Shown piece by piece: positions 59,346-64,000 of a stretch of 64,000 nucleotides of DNA. Position numbers and translations under genes: made by a program. The first letter of the stretch is position 1. Each line of letters opens with the position of its first letter. Origin of the DNA: Laetiporus sulphureus 93-53. Its lineage: Eukaryota; Basidiomycota; Agaricomycetes; Polyporales; Laetiporaceae. The notes below the pieces were generated by a model. It was given only the letters and a program-made list of their open reading frames with translations, had not been told where the DNA came from and did not search any database. Location: positions 130,145-194,144 of the forward strand of contig NW_024468517.1 of assembly GCF_001632365.1 (NCBI RefSeq), given 5' to 3'.

Positions 59346-59797
59346 TAGAAGCGCGCTTCAATATGGTTAGCGCTTTGATGGCCAGCTGGTACGGTAGCAC
59401 ACTGACGCTCAAGCCCTTGCAAATGTCTTTTCATTTAAGCCTGAGTCTCGAGAATGACTCAATACCAATAGTAATGGTGCTGCGCATGCAGGCTTCCGCG
59501 CAACGCACAGTCTGTCATGAAAGACCTGAGACAGCATGAGAACTTCTTCTGCCTCCAAGTAACACAGTGCATATTGTCAAGAGAAACGAGACTCGGACAA
59601 TGTCAAACCACGAGCCCATGGTTCCGACCGTTCCGTATGGTAAGTATCAAAATAATTCATCACATGCTTGGCGTAGGCGGGGAGACGAACTGGAAAGGCG
59701 AGGCATCTGTTCTTTGTGTCATTGGATCATTCGCTTTCCCAGCTATGGTCATGACCAGCGGAGATGCGACCCTGAAACCACCAAGTCAGTTTCACGA
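57023..59797. other. Duplicated intergenic DNA, no intact gene recognised
   Basis: Several 60-170 codon open frames occur on both strands. The longest (58624-59145, minus) begins MSAHSSRSSMDFISDYSGML and is the diverged counterpart of the small frame at 40429, here cut off from its ATG by TAA at 59167-59169. A plus-strand frame at 57358-57564 and minus frames at 57606-58103 show no recognisable domain. I see no tRNA or other RNA gene. Confidence 0.5.
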
Positions 59798-61510
59798 TCA
59801 GTCATCCAAAATCATGTCCAGACATACTTCCTCCTCATCTTTCGTAACAAAAGTGTTCACTTCATGGCTGACAGCGACGACGATAGGAATCATGCGCGGT
59901 ACGCTTGAGTGATCAACATCGATCGTCGGGAAGTCCTGCATATTGCCGATGTTATGGCCAATCGGCTTCAGGACATTGGCATCTCCGTTTTGTCCAGACT
60001 TGACGATCACGCGATTGTTGAGCGTGATCAGGACAGAATTTGCGTATCTATACAAGAGACTTCAGTAACACTGACAAAGAAACATACGAGGCTGATGCTA
60101 CTACAGTTTTGACAGGATGAGGAGTCTGAGAGGTCCGTTAATAATGTGACTCCGAGCAAATGCACCGTTAACCTACGGACAAATGGCTGACTCTCCCTGC
60201 GCCAGTCGTAAATAAAGAATCACACAGGAGTCAAAAGACGTCAGACGTACGGTCCCTCCCACGAACAGACCAAGAGTGACGACTGCTGTGACCGCTATCG
60301 ACGTTTATGAGTTTATCTTGAAATTGGGGCGGTGATATGACACACGTACCGGTCAATGAGCCTGTCTCGACGACCACTTTTATTAAGCGGTTAATGATGA
60401 TGTCAGTCCATTTCAGGCCATTCTTGAGCCTGAACAGCTGTTTTGTGGACGTAAGAGGATGCATCATGTGGACGCACGGAACTGACCAAAACTACGAGCG
60501 ATACAGCGATAGTCAAATCGCATATAGTGCTTGCAGCAAGCCAAACCTGCCACACAAATCAGCATCCTACGTAACGTTGATCTAGGTTCCAGGGTTCCTG
60601 ACATATGTGGCCACATCGATGTTGAGGACTTCGTACGAGTATACTGCACCGTAGCTACCTCGTAAGCAATCTGTGATCGTCTATTTACCGTCAATCAGAA
60701 GAGTCGAGACTCGACGAGCAAGGTCATCATTAAGAGCACCTTGAATGTCTGAACACCGCCTACGAGCCCAGCACTCAGCTGAGCCAATGCGACCTAGTTA
60801 TATGGCGAACAATTGAGATGATCGATGTCAGATGTGCATACTCACAATGAACGAGAACACGTACGAAAACGGTAAAACATGGGATGACATACGAGCGCGA
60901 GAGGATGTATATGCGGCGGGAAAAGTAGATCTGCACTGCAGCCGACTGGACTGCACCCATAATGTAAATTGTCACCCACGCGTTGCCGGAGAAGAGTTCA
61001 AAGTCATCAATTGCTGACGAGAAGGACTGCGTTGAAGTTGAAGTTGCCCAGAGTAGCAGACGATATGTGAACGCTGTGATCAATCCTGTCTGTACCCACT
61101 CGTAGATGCACAGCACGTATACTCGAAGGCAGACAGATCAGCTAGAAAGCCCAGCTGTCACGACTGCAAGGCTAACCTAAACACTTTTGAGTCCAGCGAT
61201 CGTGCGGGAAGCAGAGGTAGTAAATGTCTCGAGCAGTTTTAGTCTATCATCGCATGTAATCCGATGCAAATGGCTTACAAGTCTGAACAGTTAACACGCT
61301 TTGTAGCCCCCAGTTGAATGCCAATCCGAATACCTGTAGCAAGAGTGGCTCATTGTCATTCTGCCTTGGTATCTTCTCAAGAGTGAACCCACGAATGGAC
61401 CCAGACTTGGTGACTGTCAGCATTGATCAGTGCAATGCAGCAGTACTCTCAGACTCACTCGATAGATGGAGTTGACAAGGTTGACATCGTGGAACTGGTA
61501 CTAGGAGCGC
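59798..61510 (-). CDS. DUF6534-type multipass membrane protein, diverged copy D
   Basis: A more distant paralogue on the minus strand. Recognisable parts: YVLCIYEWVQTGLITAFTYR, AWVTIYIMGAVQSAAVQIYF with SRRIYILSRSYVIPCFTVFV, a LAQLSAGLVGGVQTFK helix, VWLAASTICDLTIAVSLVVL, then (across a GTCAGT...AACAG intron as in the other copies) LFRLKNGLKWTDIIINRLIK with VVVETGSLTG. Later come SIAVTAVVTLGLFVGGTV and a YANSVLITLNNRVIVK block, ending EEEVCLDMILDD at 59798. It has the full DUF6534 order, so I expect a working gene. The 5' exons near 61300-61510 were not resolved and the start is approximate. Confidence 0.62.
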
Positions 61511-63317
61511 GCAACTGGGATGACTCTGATCGACTAGAGTCCTTATATTGCGATGCAGAGCCGGCGGCACCTGGAAGGCATCAGGGCAGCTTCCAGTGAC
61601 TCATGGAAGAAGATGTACTAGGATTGTTGTGAACCACATTGCCCCACCCTTCTGATTGATGGGAGGGCCATTCGCGACAGGCTGGTAGATGCAGCAGTCA
61701 GAACGTGCGACCTGAGCGAAAGTTCATATCGATGATAAAACTCTGTATTAGTATGGCCGCACCACGCATGACAGGCCATCGACGGCAGTGCACATTGCGT
61801 GATTACAACAGCGCTTCGTTTGACAGTTACATCAGCATGCGAGTACCCTTCTCTACAGCAGCGCGGAGATCATTCATGAGCCGCTTAGTACGCTGTGAGA
61901 ATATCGCTGCTATAGGTTGATGCCTCTGAGATAGTATCCACGCGTGCGGAAAGGACATCGCCTGGCCGAATAATGCTGTGGCGATGCCAAAAGAAAGAAA
62001 GCAGCCAATCGCCGGACATGATCGATTGATCGTTCAAACGTTCATGCATGCATGACCCGGTTGAATCGACTGAGAATGAGCCAACATTGATCTGAGAATA
62101 TAAAGGGCGGAAGACTCGTATTGTGCGGCCCTAGTACGTTGAGTGATCTAAGCGGGCTCTCAATCAGTCAGGTAGAAGATTCTCTCCCTCCTGAATTGTT
62201 ATAGAGTCTGGCTAGAGAGCGTGTTGACAAACAGCCGGCAATTAGGCGGCGCAATGCCATAGGACGAACCATGATTCACGACGGCCATTCGACGTAACTA
62301 TCGCCGATGGGAACGGATCGGATGGACCCTTCAACTTCTCAATCCCGGGCCTTTGCGCAACGAAACTATCAGACTGGAGCGAATGATGCGAAGACAGACC
62401 CACGGCAGATTCTCGCCTCAACAGAGCTTCTGCCGTGCTCACGATGACAATAGCGCGTGCAGTCGCCGCAGATGGCTCGGTTTTGCCTGGTGTATACAGA
62501 GCCTGCGGGATATGAGGGCCCTGGAAAGTAGAGACGTGGACCAACGACCATACAGCACACTGTGGAAGCTGCTATTCCGTAATGCATATGCGTTAACGCC
62601 TTCTACGCAAACATGGAGCGTTAGCGTGCCAGACGATGATGACGGGACTCTCTAGAGCAGACATATTGCAATACAAATGTTCCGAGCACTTGTGAATGCG
62701 AAAACAGGAATCTCCGGAGAGCAAATATGAAGGATTTGAATGGCTATAGGTTGAATAGCACACACTATCTAGATGCCAGAGCAGAGTTCGTCGGCTATAG
62801 CGTAGTTCCAAGTTGCACGCTGATAGGTACCATGCCAATGACAGTGATGAAGTTTGTCTGCAACAACTCGTAGACACAGGGCATACGCTGCAAGGAGGTG
62901 CGTACCAGCGTGCCGTATCAAAATTGCGGCCGACAATCCACCCAAGCACCTCTGGATAGTATGGTCTTCCGGGACAGATGTAGGATGTATCTATTTCAAT
63001 ATTAATATTGGGTTCTATCGTGCTATGAATATGTAGATCCTACCATCGGGGTGCGCCTTGTAAACACAATTGAAGACGACTCCAGCATCCTAACAAAATA
63101 AGCGCATGTATTTAGATTCTGTAGCTTGAAAGTAAACAACATGATGCACACCATCCTTATAATTACATAGAGTCATCGGCAAGGCACACAGCGTTCAAGT
63201 TTCAAAGAGCACTTACTGGAAATTGGCGTTGCAACAACTCCGAACGCTGAGAAGTAGATGAGTCGTCGATTACTTCACCCTCCCCCCCAGTACAAGTGTT
63301 AATGGAAGACACCGAGA
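61511..63317. other. Region with decayed DUF6534-like fragment, otherwise no gene recognised
   Basis: On the minus strand around 63030-62760 a short stretch resembles the family (VPEDHTIQRCL, then VYELLQTNFITVIGMVPISV after a splice-like gap), but the phases do not join cleanly and no later helices follow. I therefore treat it as a relic. A plus-strand frame at 62353-62655 and minus frames at 62242-62587 have no recognised domain. The intervening DNA shows nothing I can support. Confidence 0.4.
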
Positions 63318-63367
63318 CTACTCATATCTGCAATAGTCAATAGACAACCAGATATGTGCGAACAAGT

Positions 63368-64000
63368 TCATAGCATTGGCCAATGTGCAAATACGCCTTG
63401 CCCGAAACGGAAAAAGCTGATCGTCCCCGCATCGACCACGGCGATGACTACCAATTTGCTGCCAGTCTTCAGCGCTAAGAACGGGTTCGGCTTGCGAGGC
63501 GGTGAGGCTGCCTGAGAGGAGGAAAACCAAGATGATATTCGTTGTATCAATGAGGATTCTAGAACAGGTGTTGGGGGCGATGTGGATGAGGCTGTGGCAG
63601 AAGCCGCCGCGATCTTCTGCTGAGCGAACGACATGCGCTTGCGAGGCAGTGGAGGCGGTAACTCGGGCAGAACGCCGAACAGATCTGTCAGTTCAGTTAA
63701 CGACGGCATCGGCGTCGTGCGCGCGCTGTCAAGAACAGATGATAAGCTCCGGGGCTATCGGGTCAGACGTTGTATTCGTACTTCACCACAACTACGGAGA
63801 AGTCTGGCTGAGGCGGTGCGGTCTTCTTGAACGGAGTAGATGGCTTATATAGATTGAAAAAGATTTCATACGGGGAAGGAACATTCTCCGTAGCAGATCT
63901 GATATGCAAGGATGCCTCATGGCCTTTTGAAAGGAACCTCGATGATTTGAGAGTGGAAGCTGCGGAGGCCGTGAGATTCATGAGGTGCGAGGAATTTTAT
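63368..64000 (-). CDS. SEN54: tRNA-splicing endonuclease subunit SEN54 (partial, C-terminal part)
   Basis: The window edge cuts the gene, so only its 3' part is seen. The upstream exon has SRFLSKGHEASLHIRS, then SPYEIFFNLYKPSTPFKKTA with PPQPDFSVVVV, a hallmark of SEN54 (YxI.YNLYKP...FKKT.PP.PDF). After an intron with a GTGAAG donor near 63783 comes RTTPMPSLTELTDLFGVLPE with LPPPLPRKR, a Ser/Pro linker, and a C-terminal KTGSKLVVIAVVDAGTISFF then RFGQGVFAHWPML. This end matches the fungal SEN54 form, in which K.G...V..AVVD.G..S..RF closes the protein. Stop at 63370-63368. SEN54 is a structural subunit pairing with SEN2 in the tRNA intron endonuclease. Confidence 0.85.

Overview
This 64 kb window is nuclear DNA of a filamentous basidiomycete, most likely an agaricomycete (a polypore-like mushroom; the genus cannot be fixed by eye). 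The evidence is dense genes with many 45-60 bp GT-AG introns, Ty3-type retrotransposon debris, and members of families typical of mushrooms (DUF6534 membrane proteins, CSC1-type channels, HD-type cyanamide hydratase). There is one 120-base run of N at 52869-52988. Gene ends below come from conserved termini. Not every internal splice site could be resolved.

Layout. 1-4.1 kb is transposon territory: a Ty3/gypsy gag reading frame with two zinc knuckles, followed directly by an LTR-like segment with no pol. Next come a broken host-like reading frame and a 338 bp hairpin MITE. 4.8-39.5 kb is a conserved housekeeping block: a C1orf74/DUF4504-like protein (+), the PPWD1-type cyclophilin-WD40 (-) divergent from the NuA4 subunit EAF7 (+), the E4 ubiquitin ligase UFD2 (-), a histidine phosphatase (-), an AN1 zinc-finger protein (+), a RasGEF (+), ribosomal protein uL22/Rpl17 (-), an M20 carboxypeptidase-S-like peptidase (+), the TORC2 subunit RICTOR/Ste16 (+), complex I subunit NDUFS4 (-), a CSC1/OSCA channel (+), ESCRT-I VPS37 (-) and an HD-domain cyanamide hydratase (+). 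The tRNA-splicing endonuclease subunit SEN54 (-) runs off the right edge.

40.0-63 kb is an accessory region built by segmental duplication. A unit holding a DUF6534 multipass membrane protein, a membrane-anchored Cu/Zn superoxide dismutase and an Old Yellow Enzyme occurs twice in tandem (about 40.04-45.93 kb and 45.93-52.59 kb). The Old Yellow Enzyme is complete only in the second unit; the first keeps a frameshifted C-terminal stub. An inverted copy of the DUF6534 half lies at about 54.9-59.3 kb, a more diverged DUF6534 copy follows at 59.8-61.5 kb, and a decayed fragment lies near 62.8-63.1 kb. A long inverted repeat surrounding the N gap and a tyrosine-phosphatase-like gene sit between the tandem and inverted copies. 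Linked SOD and ene-reductase genes suggest a stress or detoxification theme, but that functional link is inference.
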